64,000 nucleotides of DNA from an uncultured Clostridia bacterium (GCA_947630555.1 CANRIA010000001.1:153406-217405); one strand, 5' to 3'. Positions 14,902-24,655 are shown, counted from the stretch's first letter. Program-made: numbers and translations. The notes: generated by a model from the sequence alone, not told the origin.

Positions 14902-16380
14902 ATGGCTGACACCGAACACGCTGAAAACCGCGGCTACAAAGGGCTGCTTACAAATACGTTCATATTCGCGATAGGCTCTTTCAGCTCGAAAGTGCTTTCG
15001 CTTATTCTGGTAACGGTATATACAAATATCCTCACCAAGGCGCAGCTAGGTCTTACCGACAACTTTGTCAACGTTGCCAACTGGCTTATACCCATGGTAA
15101 CGCTCACCGTTTCGGAAGCGGTGGTGCGCTTCGGTCTTGATAAGTCATACGACAAAAAGCGCATATTCACCATAGGCTCAAACGTTGTGCTTATAGGCAT
15201 ACTCTGCCTTGCAGGTGTAATGTTCTTTTTGTACGATAATTCGGTAGTGAAAAAGTATATAGGCTCATACTCGTGGCTGCTGTTTTTGTATGTTTCTATA
15301 GGCGGCTACAAGCTTATGTGCGATGCCTTTGTGCGCTCGCTGGAGAAAATAAAGCTGGTGGCACTAAGCGGCATACTAGGCACATTTATAACGCTTGTGT
15401 GCAGCGTGATTTTCATGGTAGTGCTGAAAATGGGCGTTGTGGGCTATCTGGCTTCTATAGTAATTTCAGATGTTGTTGCAATAATCTTTCTTATGCTCTC
15501 GGCAAAACTTTATAAGTATTACACGCGGCTTTCTGTCGGCAAAAACGAGCCTTTCAACAAAGGACTCACGCCTGCCATGCTGCGCTACTGCGTGCCGCTT
15601 ATTCCAACGCAGCTTTTGTGGCTTATAACCAACACTTCCGACTCTTTCATGATAACCCACTACCTGGGTCTTGAAAAAACAGGCATACTTTCGGCGGCTT
15701 ACAAAATACCGAATTTGCTGACTATAATATACATGATGTTTGGCAACGCGTGGAACATAAGCGCCATTACCGAGAGCGAATCAGACGAGCGCGAGAGGTT
15801 TTACAGCAACGTTTTCGATATAAACCAGTCGCTTTTGTACATCACCGCGGCAGGCATACTGATGATAATAAGACCTTTGACCGCCGTGTGGATAGGCAAA
15901 GAGTTCCGTGCATCGGTGCTGTATTCGCCGGGGCTGGTGTTCTCAACTGTGTTTATATGCTTTACAACGTTCATGGGCTCTATTTATTCTGTAGCGAAAA
16001 AATCGAACCGCTCGCTGCTTACAAGCCTTGCGGCAGGCGTGGTGAACGTATCTCTGAACCTTATACTCATACCTCGCATAGGCATTATGGCGGCTGTTAT
16101 ATCTACCGTGGCGGCGTATATAACGGTATTTATACTAAGGTGTATAGACTCTCGCAAACTGCTGCCGTTTGAACTTAAACCCGTAAAGATAATTATAAAT
16201 ACTTTAATACTTGCGGCTATGACCTTTGCGGCGCGGCTTACGGACTGGCATTACGCCGCTGTAGAGATACCCTGCTTTTTAGTAATATTCGTTATAAATT
16301 ATAAGTGTATGCTTAAAATGGCAAGGAAAATTCTTCCCAAAAAGCTGTGGAAATTCATACCGCTTATAAATAAAATATAA
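14902..16380 (+). CDS. Wzx/PST-type polysaccharide flippase
   Basis: 492-aa polytopic protein with about 14 hydrophobic helices. The N-terminus LLTNTFIFAIGSFSSKVLSL and the segments QLGLTDNFVNVANWLIPM and YCVPLIPTQLLWLITNTSDS are typical of MOP-superfamily exporters that move lipid-linked sugars across the membrane. The substrate cannot be told: no glycosyltransferase genes are next to it. AAGGACAAGGGT precedes the ATG. Its own promoter lies upstream and the YdbC-like gene follows 28 bases later. Confidence 0.88.
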   Translation: MADTEHAENRGYKGLLTNTFIFAIGSFSSKVLSLILVTVYTNILTKAQLGLTDNFVNVANWLIPMVTLTVSEAVVRFGLDKSYDKKRIFTIGSNVVLIGILCLAGVMFFLYDNSVVKKYIGSYSWLLFLYVSIGGYKLMCDAFVRSLEKIKLVALSGILGTFITLVCSVIFMVVLKMGVVGYLASIVISDVVAIIFLMLSAKLYKYYTRLSVGKNEPFNKGLTPAMLRYCVPLIPTQLLWLITNTSDSFMITHYLGLEKTGILSAAYKIPNLLTIIYMMFGNAWNISAITESESDERERFYSNVFDINQSLLYITAAGILMIIRPLTAVWIGKEFRASVLYSPGLVFSTVFICFTTFMGSIYSVAKKSNRSLLTSLAAGVVNVSLNLILIPRIGIMAAVISTVAAYITVFILRCIDSRKLLPFELKPVKIIINTLILAAMTFAARLTDWHYAAVEIPCFLVIFVINYKCMLKMARKILPKKLWKFIPLINKI

Positions 16381-16408
16381 AATATAATATATTCAGGAGG
16401 AAAAAACA

Positions 16409-16654
16409 ATGGCAGAACTGACTTATGAGATCAAGGAGTGCTTGGGAGTGCTTTCGGAAAACGCTAAGGGCTGGACGAAGGAGCTCAACCTTATCAGCTG
16501 GAACGGCAGAGACCCGAAGTACGACATACGAGAATGGTCTCCCGACCACACAAGAATGGGCAAGGGCGTTACCCTTTCAGACGAGGAATTTGAAACGCTG
16601 AAAGCCATAATAAACGGCGAAGTCACCGACGACGACGAGGCAGGCATACTGTAA
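16409..16654 (+). CDS. YdbC/PC4-family ssDNA-binding protein
   Basis: 81 aa. GWTKELNLISWNGRDPKYDI and DHTRMGKGVTLSDEEFETL are the characteristic strands of the bacterial YdbC branch of the PC4 coactivator family (PF02229), small dimers that bind single-stranded DNA or RNA. The length equals that of the family. GGAGG precedes the ATG. Its stop codon overlaps the start of the sugar kinase gene (TAATG), so the two are coupled, though no functional tie is evident. Confidence 0.88.
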   Translation: MAELTYEIKECLGVLSENAKGWTKELNLISWNGRDPKYDIREWSPDHTRMGKGVTLSDEEFETLKAIINGEVTDDDEAGIL

Positions 16655-17571
16655 TGCTCTATACCGTTACTTTAAGCCCCTCGCTTGATTACACGGTGTG
16701 GACAGACAAACTGACGGCAGGGGCTGTAAACCGCGCATATGATACGCGCATTGTGGCAGGCGGCAAGGGCATTAACGTTTCGGTGGTGCTTAAAAACCTC
16801 GGCTGCGAAAACACCGCGCTGGGCTTCACCGCAGGCTTTACGGGGGCTGAGATAGAGCGGCTGCTAAAAGAAAACGGCGTTGATACGCACTTTTTGCACC
16901 TGCCGCAGGGTAATTCGCGCATAAACGTTAAGCTCTCGGGCGAAGAGGAGACCGAAATCAACGCAGATTCCCCCTACATTCCGCCGCAGAGCCTTGAAAG
17001 CCTTTGGCAGATTCTTGACAACCTTAAAAGCGGCGACTGCCTTGTGCTTGCAGGCAGCATACCCTCTTGCCTGCCAAATACGCTTTATCTTGACATTATG
17101 ACAAGGCTGAAAGGCAGGGGCATTCGCATAATTGCAGATGCCTCGGGCAGTTCGCTGGTAAGCCTTCTGAAAGGCGAGCCGTTTTTGGTAAAGCCCAACC
17201 ACATAGAGCTCGGCGAGATATTCGGCATAAGCATAAACACCCCTGAAGAAGCGGTAAAATATGCCGCCGCAATGCAAAAAAGCGGCGCTGAAAACGTGCT
17301 TGTTTCAATGGCGCAAATGGGGGCTGTGCTTGCCTGCAAAAGCGGCGAGAGGCTTTATTGCAGTGCGCCCAAAGGCAAGGCGGTAAACTCCGTTGGCGCA
17401 GGGGATTCAATGGTGGCAGGCTTTCTGGCGGCGCTGGCGACCGGCGAAAGCATGGCAAACGCGCTTAAAATGGGCGCGGCGGCAGGCTCTGCAAGCGTGT
17501 TTTCGGGCACGCTGGCAACAAAAGAAGCCGTTATGGCACTTCTGCCTGAAATTGTGGTGAAAAGCATATGA
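16654..17571 (+). CDS. fruK: 1-phosphofructokinase-type PfkB sugar kinase
   Basis: 305 aa. Starts MLYTVTLSPSLDYTVWTDKL like FruK/LacC enzymes, with AGGKGINVSVVLKNLG (signature 1) and SVGAGDSMVAGFLAALATG (signature 2, catalytic Asp near 250). It phosphorylates fructose-1-phosphate or tagatose-6-phosphate. No fructose PTS or DeoR regulator is adjacent, so the assignment to fruK rather than lacC rests on overall pattern. It overlaps both neighbours by 1-4 bases. Confidence 0.82.
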   Translation: MLYTVTLSPSLDYTVWTDKLTAGAVNRAYDTRIVAGGKGINVSVVLKNLGCENTALGFTAGFTGAEIERLLKENGVDTHFLHLPQGNSRINVKLSGEEETEINADSPYIPPQSLESLWQILDNLKSGDCLVLAGSIPSCLPNTLYLDIMTRLKGRGIRIIADASGSSLVSLLKGEPFLVKPNHIELGEIFGISINTPEEAVKYAAAMQKSGAENVLVSMAQMGAVLACKSGERLYCSAPKGKAVNSVGAGDSMVAGFLAALATGESMANALKMGAAAGSASVFSGTLATKEAVMALLPEIVVKSI

Positions 17572-18926
17572 GCGGCAAACTTTGTGACAAGCTGAAAAAC
17601 CTCAGCTTATACCCCATGCATATGCCGGGACACAAGAGAAACACCGATATTTGTGGCGATTTTCTGCCCTATGACATTGACATTACCGAGATAACGGGCT
17701 TTGATGACCTGCACCGCGCGAGCGGCGTTATTGATGACATTCAAAGACGGCTGGCGGCATTTTATGGCGCAAAAAAGAGCTTTCTTCTGGTAAACGGCAG
17801 CACCTGCGGCATCATGGCGGCAGTGGTGGCTTTATGCAGCTTTGGCGACAAAATTATTGCCGCACGCAACTGCCACCGCTCGGTTTACAAAGCAATTGAA
17901 CTGTACAATTTATCACCCACTTGGGTGACACCGCCGCTTGATACGCAGACGGGTATTTTCACATCTGTTACGGCGGAGTGTATAGAAAAAGCGATAGAAC
18001 ACGCCCCCGATGCAAAGGCTGTTATCATCACCACGCCGACATATGAGGGCGCAGTGAGCGATACCGAAAAAATAGCAAAAGTATGCGAAAAACACAATAT
18101 ACCGCTTATTTGTGACGAAGCGCACGGAGCGCATTTTCCGCTGTTTTATGGGGCAAGTGCGGTCGGTGATATTTCCGTTACCAGCCTGCACAAAACGCTG
18201 CCGTGCCTTACGCAAGTGGCGTGCCTTAACATTTTTTCTGATAAAGTAAATACCGAAAGAATAGCGGAAACGCTGCAAATGTTTGAAACTTCCAGCCCTT
18301 CTTACGTTTTAATGGCATCTGCCGACAGCTGCATGACTTTGCTTGAAAATAGCGGCAAAGAGCTTGCACAGCGGCATACACAGCGTTTAGAGCATTTTTA
18401 CAAAGCGGCGGAAAGCTTGAAACATCTGCACATAAAAAACAGCGAAAATTGTGATAAAAGCCGCATTGTAATATGCTGTGAAAATACCGACATAAGCGGC
18501 AGAGATCTGTTTGAATGCCTGCGCGAAAGGCACGGCATAGAATGCGAAATGGCAAGCATGAGGTATGCAGTGGCGCTGACAAGCATCTGCGACAGTGACG
18601 AGGGGCTTTTGCGCCTTGAAAATGCCCTTGCGGCTATTGACAAAGATTTGCACAAAGTGCAGTGCACACCACTGTCCGAAATATGCGCGCCAAATGTCTG
18701 CAAAACGGCATACCAAGCGCAAAAGTGCGAAAAAATGCTTGTTCCTTTAAATGAAAGCATAGGCAAAGCGTGCGGAGAATACGTGTGGGCATACCCACCG
18801 GGGGTGCCTGTTGTTGCGCCCGGGGAGGTCATCACGGCAGGGGCAGTGCAAAGCATTTTAGAAATGCGGCGAGCAAAGCTGAACGTCATCTCGCACGCAG
18901 AAGAAAAAATTCTTATATTAAAATAG
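17568..18926 (+). CDS. Orn/Lys/Arg decarboxylase-family PLP enzyme
   Basis: 452 aa, similar in size to the Bacillus YaaO/SpeA group. Signatures: LYPMHMPGHKRN, DITEITGFDDLHRASGVI, FLLVNGSTCGIMAAV, NCHRSVYKAIEL, PTYEGAVSD, LICDEAHGAHF and the PLP lysine in VTSLHKTLPCLTQVA, then the C-terminal domain ending YPPGVPVVAPGEVI. It should decarboxylate a basic amino acid toward polyamines. The exact substrate is unclear. ATGA overlap with the kinase gene. Confidence 0.87.
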   Translation: MSGKLCDKLKNLSLYPMHMPGHKRNTDICGDFLPYDIDITEITGFDDLHRASGVIDDIQRRLAAFYGAKKSFLLVNGSTCGIMAAVVALCSFGDKIIAARNCHRSVYKAIELYNLSPTWVTPPLDTQTGIFTSVTAECIEKAIEHAPDAKAVIITTPTYEGAVSDTEKIAKVCEKHNIPLICDEAHGAHFPLFYGASAVGDISVTSLHKTLPCLTQVACLNIFSDKVNTERIAETLQMFETSSPSYVLMASADSCMTLLENSGKELAQRHTQRLEHFYKAAESLKHLHIKNSENCDKSRIVICCENTDISGRDLFECLRERHGIECEMASMRYAVALTSICDSDEGLLRLENALAAIDKDLHKVQCTPLSEICAPNVCKTAYQAQKCEKMLVPLNESIGKACGEYVWAYPPGVPVVAPGEVITAGAVQSILEMRRAKLNVISHAEEKILILK

Positions 18927-18968
18927 TGCGCCTCGGTTTCTTTTGGCAAAAGTCCGGGGCGTTTTTGT
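18926..18968 (+). terminator. Terminator of the 14902-18926 unit
   Basis: CGCCTCGG (18928-18935) pairs with CCGGGGCG (18953-18960) through one G-T wobble and is followed by GTTTTTG. Confidence 0.75.
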
Positions 18969-19080
18969 TGAAAATTGATACTGCCGCAAAAAATATCGCA
19001 CATTGCGTTGTGCAAAACGCTCATATAAAAATTTTTGAATAAGTCAAATGAAAAAAATAAAGATTTTTCGCAATTTTTCG

Positions 19081-19109
19081 TTGACAAGCAGCCCTGTTTG
19101 TGTTATAAT
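19081..19109 (+). promoter_or_regulatory. Consensus SigA promoter of the giant surface protein
   Basis: TTGACA (19081-19086), exact 17-base spacer, TATAAT (19104-19109). Transcription should start near 19116, at the left arm of the hairpin described next. Confidence 0.85.
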
Positions 19110-19114
19110 GATAA

Positions 19115-19168
19115 TTAGCAAAACAGTTTCAAAAAAAAAAAAAAAAAAAAAAAAAACAGTTTTGCTAA
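19115..19168 (+). promoter_or_regulatory. 5'-UTR hairpin with a 26-base poly(A) loop
   Basis: TTAGCAAAAC (19115-19124) and GTTTTGCTAA (19159-19168) form a perfect 10-bp stem. Its loop holds an uninterrupted run of 26 A (19131-19156). The element lies between promoter and Shine-Dalgarno, where changes in tract length could alter expression. Confidence 0.6.
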
Positions 19169-19194
19169 ATATTTCTAATTAGGAGATGATCCAT

Positions 19195-22100
19195 GTGCTG
19201 AAAATAACGACAGCAAAAAAACGCATTTACGGTTTGCTAACAGCCGTAGTATTTGCACTCACCCTGCTGCCGCTGAGCGGTCTGTTTGGCAATGCAGAAG
19301 CCGCAGCAGGCACAGAAACCGGCTACTCATTTACGGGCGCCGGAACACAAGATGATCCTTACAAGATCACAAGCGAACAAGAACTCAAAGACATGAGAGA
19401 TGCCGTAAACAGTGCGGCAGCCGAGGGCAACACATACGCAAAGGCATATTACGTTCTGGAAAGCGATATCAAGCTGACAGAGGCCTGGCAGCCTATAGGC
19501 AAGCAAGGCACTTCGCTCGGCAACACCACGCAATATTATTTTGCAGGCAATTTTGACGGAAAAGGTCATAAGATAACCGGTCTTACGCCTTTGGCAGGCG
19601 AAGGAAGAGTCTATACTCTCGGTCTGTTCGGCATGAACCAGGGTACTATTAAAAACCTGAGCGTTGACGGTACTATTAAAAGCGGCGGCTTCGGCTCTGG
19701 TATCCTGACCGCTATGAACGGCGAAAACGGCAAAATTGAGAACTGCTATGTCTCGGGAGAGGCAACGGGCTCGTACTCTATAGGCGGTATCGCTGGCGAA
19801 AACAGCGGCACTATAAAAAGCTGCTACAGCGAGGTAAAAGGTACTGCCGCTTCTGCTTCTACCTTTGGCTATTTTGTTGGTACAAACAAAGAAAGCGGCA
19901 CTGTAGAAAACTGCTATTATAATGTTGATTTTTGTACTCACAGCCCCAAGCACACTGCTTTTGGCGGCAACAAGCCCGACGGCGACAGCGCAAAGGGTCT
20001 TACCGCCGACGAGCTGGCGCAGGGTATAGCTGCATACGAGCTTCGTCATGCGCAGAATAATAGCGACACCGCATACTGGGGTCAAAACCTGCCTGAAGAA
20101 ACTGTTCCTTCTCTCAAGACAAGTGACAAAGACAGAGTTTACAAAGTTTCGTATATGCTTAACGGTGAGGAAGTTGCCGCTGCATATGCTAACAACGGCG
20201 ACACGCTGACACTTCCCGACGTTGATTATGACAACGACGGCACCACTGCGGACAGCAAATGGTATAAAGATGAAGGACAGAAGCAGGAATGGATTTTTGA
20301 TACAGACAAAGTTTCAAAAGATATGAATCTTTACACCGGCGAAGCTCTTACAGAATACACCATAACGCTTGTTCTTAACGGCGGCAAGCTGACAAATGCA
20401 GACGGCTGGACTGTAAAAGATGACAAGGCTGCCATGACATACACCGTAAAGAGCGGCGATATAAAACTGCCCTCGCCCGAACTTGCAGATCATGAGTTCC
20501 TCGGCTGGACTTATGACGATGTAACTGTAGCTGACAAAAATGCATCTGTAAAGACAGGCAGCACCGGCGATAAGACATTTAATGCCGTATACAGAGACAA
20601 CGTTGGCCCTAAAATAACCATTACTCTCGGTGAGGATACATGGAACGGTCTGCACACTGACGGTACGTTTGGTATGTACTTCAATAAGCCTCAGAAAGTG
20701 ACAGTATCTGCTGAGGACAACAAAACCGAAAAGCCGACTGTATCCTACTATATAAGCGACAAGGCAATGACCGAGGCAGATCTTAAAAAGCTCAGCGGTT
20801 GGAAAACATATACAGATCCTATTGACATAGACGTTCCCGAAGGCAACAAGATAGTTTATGTCAAGGCTGTTGACGGTGACGGCAACGAATCATATGCAAG
20901 CACAGCAGGCTTGGTATTTGATATTACGCACCCCGACATTCTCGGTATTGATAACGGTCAGACATACTGCACGCACATTGACATTACTATTGATGAGAAA
21001 AATCTTAAAACTGTAACCGTAGACGGCGAAACTTTGTTTGACTCTTCAAAGGGTGACAGCACACAGAAATTCACCGTTGAAAACAAGAGCGGAACATCTA
21101 AAAAAGTTACTGTGGAAGCCACCGACAAGGCAGGCAACACTACTACCGAAACAGTAACGCTGACTGGAAAGCACATATATGAAAATCCTTTCAACACAAG
21201 GACAGAAATGATAACCCCCAACACCTGCACAATACCCGGCATGGGCTATCTTGTAAAGATATGTGATGTCTGTGGCGAACAGACTAAGGAAGACTATGTA
21301 GGCAAGGCTACAGGTCACAACTGGAGCGATTGGAAAGACATTGAAACAGGTACCTGCGGCGGCAAAACTCAGCAGAGAACTTGCAGCAGATGCCATATTG
21401 TTGAAACACAGTCTACAAACAGCACACACACATGGTCTGAAGAATACACCATAGACAAACAGCCCAGCTGTATTGTACAGGGTCAGAGATCTAAGCACTG
21501 CACAGTCTGCGGCGCTATAGACCCCGACAGTGTTGAGATACTTGCTCCCCTGCCGCACGCTATAGGACACACCCAAAAGCTGAACGAAATACCTGCAACC
21601 TGCACCGAAAAGGGCAGTTACACAGAAGTAACGTATTGCGATGACTGCGGCTGCGAAATAAGCAGAGTGGTAGTTACCATCGACCCTGTAGGTCACACAT
21701 GGGGCAATTGGGAAAAAGTTCCGTGGAATAATGACCCCAACAGCGAAAAGGGCGAGATGCAGCGTAAATGTTCGGTTTGCGGCGCTATAGAATCCACCGA
21801 ATATCACGAAGAGCACCAGTGGGAAGAAGAAGCGACTATCGATAAAGAAGCCACCTGCATCACGCCGGGTAGCAAATCTATACACTGCGCTAATTGCGGT
21901 ACTACAAAGCCGAACTCTACCGTGGTTATACCTGCAACAGGTCACACGACCGCGACAGAGATAATTGATTCTAAAGAAGCTACCTGCACCGAGGGCGGCT
22001 ACACAACTGTTCTGACATACTGCACCGTTTGCAAAGATGAAATTTCAGAAATAACCACTCGCACGGCTCAAAAGGGTCACTCTTTCGGCGCATGGGAAGA

Positions 22101-23313
22101 GATACTTACACAAGACGGTCAGTCAAATCAGCAGAGAAAGTGCCTTATATGCGGCTATGCCGAGGTAAAAGGCACAGACCTTGTAAACCACAAGTGGAAA
22201 GACACTTACGATACTGATAAAGAGCCTACTTGTGAAGATGAAGGCAGCGAGTCTATTCACTGCTCAGTATGCGGACTTTCTAAGCCGGGCAGCCAGAAGA
22301 CTATTCCTGCAAAGAATCATACTTGGGGCAAATGGAAAACAGTAGATTCGCCCGAATGCGAAGACAGCGGCACACAGGAAAGAGAGTGCACAGTCTGCAA
22401 AAAGAAGGAAACACGGGGTCTTGATCCAAGCGGTCACACTTGGGAAGAAGATTATACAGTTGATAAGCCTGCTACCTGCACCGAGGAAGGCAGCGAATCT
22501 ATTCACTGCGAAAAATGTGATGCTGTACTTGACAGCAGAACTATCCCTGCAAAGGGTCACACACCTGCCGCAGAAAGAAAGGGCGTTAAAGAAGCTACCG
22601 CCACAGAAGAAGGCTACACCGGCGACATTGTTTGCGAAGTATGCGACGAAGTTATAACATACGGCACAGTAATACCCGTTATAAAAGGCGAGCTTAACGT
22701 AGTTCCTCAGTCAGGCAAAGGCGCTCCTGCGCTTACCCTTACCGACGAAGACAAGGCGGCTCTTGAAAACGCAGTGCTTACCGCGGAAGATAAAGCGGCT
22801 CTTGAAGACGGCGCAAAGATCGAAATTGTTATCTCTATAGAAGATGCAACCGCTTCTGTTACGGCTGACGATAAGGCGCTGACCGACAAGACTATTGCTG
22901 GCAAATTCATTTTAGGTCAGTATATCAATATTGACATAAAGAAGATAATTGACGGCAAAGAAATTGACGTAACTCAGCTTGGCAGCGAGATAAGCCTTAC
23001 TGTGGCTGTTCCCGACTCTTTGAAAGCTGACGGCAGAACGTTTGCAGTGGTTCGCCTGCACGACGGCAAGGCTGACATACTCAGCGACCTTGATAAAGAT
23101 GCAAACACTATCACATTCAAGACCGACAAATTCTCGGTATACGCGATAGTTTATGCTGACAAGGTACCGCCTGCACCTTCAAAGCCCGACAGCAGCCTTA
23201 GCGACAAATCGCCTGCTACAGGTGAAGGCGACTATTCGCTGGTATTCATGATACTGGCATCTGCCGTACTCGGCGCTGTATGCGTTATCCGCAAGGAAAA
23301 CAAATCACGCTGA
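19195..23313 (+). CDS. Giant surface protein with GLUG and 12 CxxC repeats
   Basis: 1372 aa from a GTG start: AGGAG (19181-19185) touches the in-frame ATG at 19186 but is 9 bases from GTG 19195. Signal peptide to about residue 37. Residues 45-250 hold GLUG-like repeats (GNFDGKGHKITGL, GLFGMNQGTIKNLSVDGTI, GGIAGENSGTIKSCYS). InlB-type and Ig-like regions fill about 310-660. Residues about 675-1165 carry 12 CxxC units alternating with GHTWGxW and PATCTExGS segments. The tail SPATGEGDYS, a hydrophobic helix and RKENKSR resembles a sortase signal (SPATG). It is a probable cell-wall adhesin; ligand and function are unknown. No sortase gene is in the window. Confidence 0.87.
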   Translation: MLKITTAKKRIYGLLTAVVFALTLLPLSGLFGNAEAAAGTETGYSFTGAGTQDDPYKITSEQELKDMRDAVNSAAAEGNTYAKAYYVLESDIKLTEAWQPIGKQGTSLGNTTQYYFAGNFDGKGHKITGLTPLAGEGRVYTLGLFGMNQGTIKNLSVDGTIKSGGFGSGILTAMNGENGKIENCYVSGEATGSYSIGGIAGENSGTIKSCYSEVKGTAASASTFGYFVGTNKESGTVENCYYNVDFCTHSPKHTAFGGNKPDGDSAKGLTADELAQGIAAYELRHAQNNSDTAYWGQNLPEETVPSLKTSDKDRVYKVSYMLNGEEVAAAYANNGDTLTLPDVDYDNDGTTADSKWYKDEGQKQEWIFDTDKVSKDMNLYTGEALTEYTITLVLNGGKLTNADGWTVKDDKAAMTYTVKSGDIKLPSPELADHEFLGWTYDDVTVADKNASVKTGSTGDKTFNAVYRDNVGPKITITLGEDTWNGLHTDGTFGMYFNKPQKVTVSAEDNKTEKPTVSYYISDKAMTEADLKKLSGWKTYTDPIDIDVPEGNKIVYVKAVDGDGNESYASTAGLVFDITHPDILGIDNGQTYCTHIDITIDEKNLKTVTVDGETLFDSSKGDSTQKFTVENKSGTSKKVTVEATDKAGNTTTETVTLTGKHIYENPFNTRTEMITPNTCTIPGMGYLVKICDVCGEQTKEDYVGKATGHNWSDWKDIETGTCGGKTQQRTCSRCHIVETQSTNSTHTWSEEYTIDKQPSCIVQGQRSKHCTVCGAIDPDSVEILAPLPHAIGHTQKLNEIPATCTEKGSYTEVTYCDDCGCEISRVVVTIDPVGHTWGNWEKVPWNNDPNSEKGEMQRKCSVCGAIESTEYHEEHQWEEEATIDKEATCITPGSKSIHCANCGTTKPNSTVVIPATGHTTATEIIDSKEATCTEGGYTTVLTYCTVCKDEISEITTRTAQKGHSFGAWEEILTQDGQSNQQRKCLICGYAEVKGTDLVNHKWKDTYDTDKEPTCEDEGSESIHCSVCGLSKPGSQKTIPAKNHTWGKWKTVDSPECEDSGTQERECTVCKKKETRGLDPSGHTWEEDYTVDKPATCTEEGSESIHCEKCDAVLDSRTIPAKGHTPAAERKGVKEATATEEGYTGDIVCEVCDEVITYGTVIPVIKGELNVVPQSGKGAPALTLTDEDKAALENAVLTAEDKAALEDGAKIEIVISIEDATASVTADDKALTDKTIAGKFILGQYINIDIKKIIDGKEIDVTQLGSEISLTVAVPDSLKADGRTFAVVRLHDGKADILSDLDKDANTITFKTDKFSVYAIVYADKVPPAPSKPDSSLSDKSPATGEGDYSLVFMILASAVLGAVCVIRKENKSR

Positions 23314-23329
23314 AATTAAACAATAATAA

Positions 23330-23359
23330 AATGATCCTCACTTAGTGGGGATCATTTTT
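23330..23359. terminator. Bidirectional terminator
   Basis: AATGATCC-TCAC and GTGG-GGATCATT form a 12-bp stem with one wobble around TTA, followed by TTTTTG, between the convergent surface-protein and methyltransferase genes. Confidence 0.88.
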
Positions 23360-23372
23360 GTTTTATGTGAGC

Positions 23373-24023
23373 TTATTTTTTTGCCTCGGCGCAGATCATA
23401 TCGCTGCCGGGGTAGGTGTGCAGCGCTGTTTTTTCAAACCCTGCACCGCGCAAAAGATCGGTAAGCTGCTCTTTTGTCGGCAGGAACAGATCGTACTCTC
23501 TGGCGTTTTGCAAAGTCTTATCTGCAAGCCCTTCCCTGCCGTACTCATCAAGAGCAAGCAAAAACGTGCCGCCGCTTTTAAGCACGCGGTAAACTTCTTT
23601 CAGTTCACTCTGCGGCGCTTTCCAGAAATAAAAACTCTCTACCGTTAAGATCACGTCAAACATATCATCTTCAAACGGCATGGCGGCAACCTGCGCACAC
23701 TGAATATTCATTTTGCCGCTCTCTATATCAGCGGCGTTATTTTTTGATGCAAGCCCTGCCGCCGTCTGCGAATGGTCTATACCGAAAAGTTTACCTTGCG
23801 GCAGCATACGCGACATTTTATTAAGCGCCGCACCGCCTCCGCAGCCTATATCTAAAACTGTTTCACTGCCCTTAAAAGATACCAGCGAAAGCGCGCGGTC
23901 GGTAAGCAGGCTGTGGCTCAAATTCATGCGTGTCAGCATTGCTTCACCTGCCTCGCCGCGTGGGTCTGAAGGGTTGCCAAGGCGCGTTATTTCCTCCTGC
24001 GTAAGTTTTGAAATATCCTCCAT
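23373..24023 (-). CDS. SAM-dependent methyltransferase
   Basis: 216-aa class I methyltransferase of the UbiE/Methyltransf_11 kind. Motif I is VLDIGCGGGAALNKM, followed by LFGIDHSQTA, AAMPFEDDMFDVILTVESFYFW and EVYRVLKSGGTFLLALDE. The substrate cannot be inferred; small-molecule methylation is most likely. It follows the 24032 gene after 8 bases and is the last member of a three-gene unit with the permease. GAGGA precedes the ATG. Confidence 0.85.
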   Translation of the reverse strand: MEDISKLTQEEITRLGNPSDPRGEAGEAMLTRMNLSHSLLTDRALSLVSFKGSETVLDIGCGGGAALNKMSRMLPQGKLFGIDHSQTAAGLASKNNAADIESGKMNIQCAQVAAMPFEDDMFDVILTVESFYFWKAPQSELKEVYRVLKSGGTFLLALDEYGREGLADKTLQNAREYDLFLPTKEQLTDLLRGAGFEKTALHTYPGSDMICAEAKK

Positions 24024-24031
24024 GATCAGTA

Positions 24032-24655
24032 TTATTCCTCGCCGCCGTTTTTAAGTATTTCTGTATAGTCTACAGCCTCCCCGACGGACGAAATGCTGTA
24101 TGAAGTCAGGCAGTCTTTAGTCCACGCGCAGCTATTGAGAATATCGGGCGTTACGCTTGCCGAAACTTCCGAATAAGTCATCGGGTACGCCGAAACATAT
24201 CCGCCCAGCAGCACCGAGCGCTCAAAACCGTGTTCTTTTAAAAGCGCGGCAAGCTCATCAACTGCCTTTTTCAGCAGCATATTGCGCGTGCCTTTGTAGT
24301 ACGTTTTAAGACCCTGCACATTTATCTTGAAAGTTATCTGCTTGCGAAGCTGATCACCCTCTATCGTTTTCATTTCAAGCACATCTTCGGTAATATTTTC
24401 GGGGTCGCTGTGCCAAGTAAGCTTTTTAAGATACTTTCGTATCTCAGGCGTGTATATGTGCAAGACCGCCTGCCACCCGCGTGAAAAATTGCCCTCGGCG
24501 GCTATCTCGTAGCAATTCTCGCCGCATTTTTGCATACCGTGTTCCTCGCATTCTTCGCGCACGGCGGTGTAAATCGAATCAAGAACATAAACGCCCTCGC
24601 TCTCCACCTTTTCGTCGTCGATCTCAAATTCTATTCTGTACATTTCTTCGGACAT
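24032..24655 (-). CDS. Conserved-looking protein of unknown function
   Basis: 207 aa, not recognised. No signal peptide or membrane helix; acidic overall, with mixed alpha/beta appearance. Two halves look similarly built: YRIEFEIDDEKVESEGVYVL and QITFKINVQGLKTYYKG each begin with alternating hydrophobics, suggesting two related sheets. GAGGGG precedes the ATG. It lies between the permease and the methyltransferase with 12- and 8-base gaps, so it is probably co-expressed with both. Confidence 0.65.
   Translation of the reverse strand: MSEEMYRIEFEIDDEKVESEGVYVLDSIYTAVREECEEHGMQKCGENCYEIAAEGNFSRGWQAVLHIYTPEIRKYLKKLTWHSDPENITEDVLEMKTIEGDQLRKQITFKINVQGLKTYYKGTRNMLLKKAVDELAALLKEHGFERSVLLGGYVSAYPMTYSEVSASVTPDILNSCAWTKDCLTSYSISSVGEAVDYTEILKNGGEE

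Noticed and set aside
21046..21945. 299-codon open frame on the minus strand inside the giant surface protein gene
   Set aside because: It mirrors the CxxC repeat coding strand, has no ribosome-binding site or domain, and the plus-strand frame is clearly the real one.
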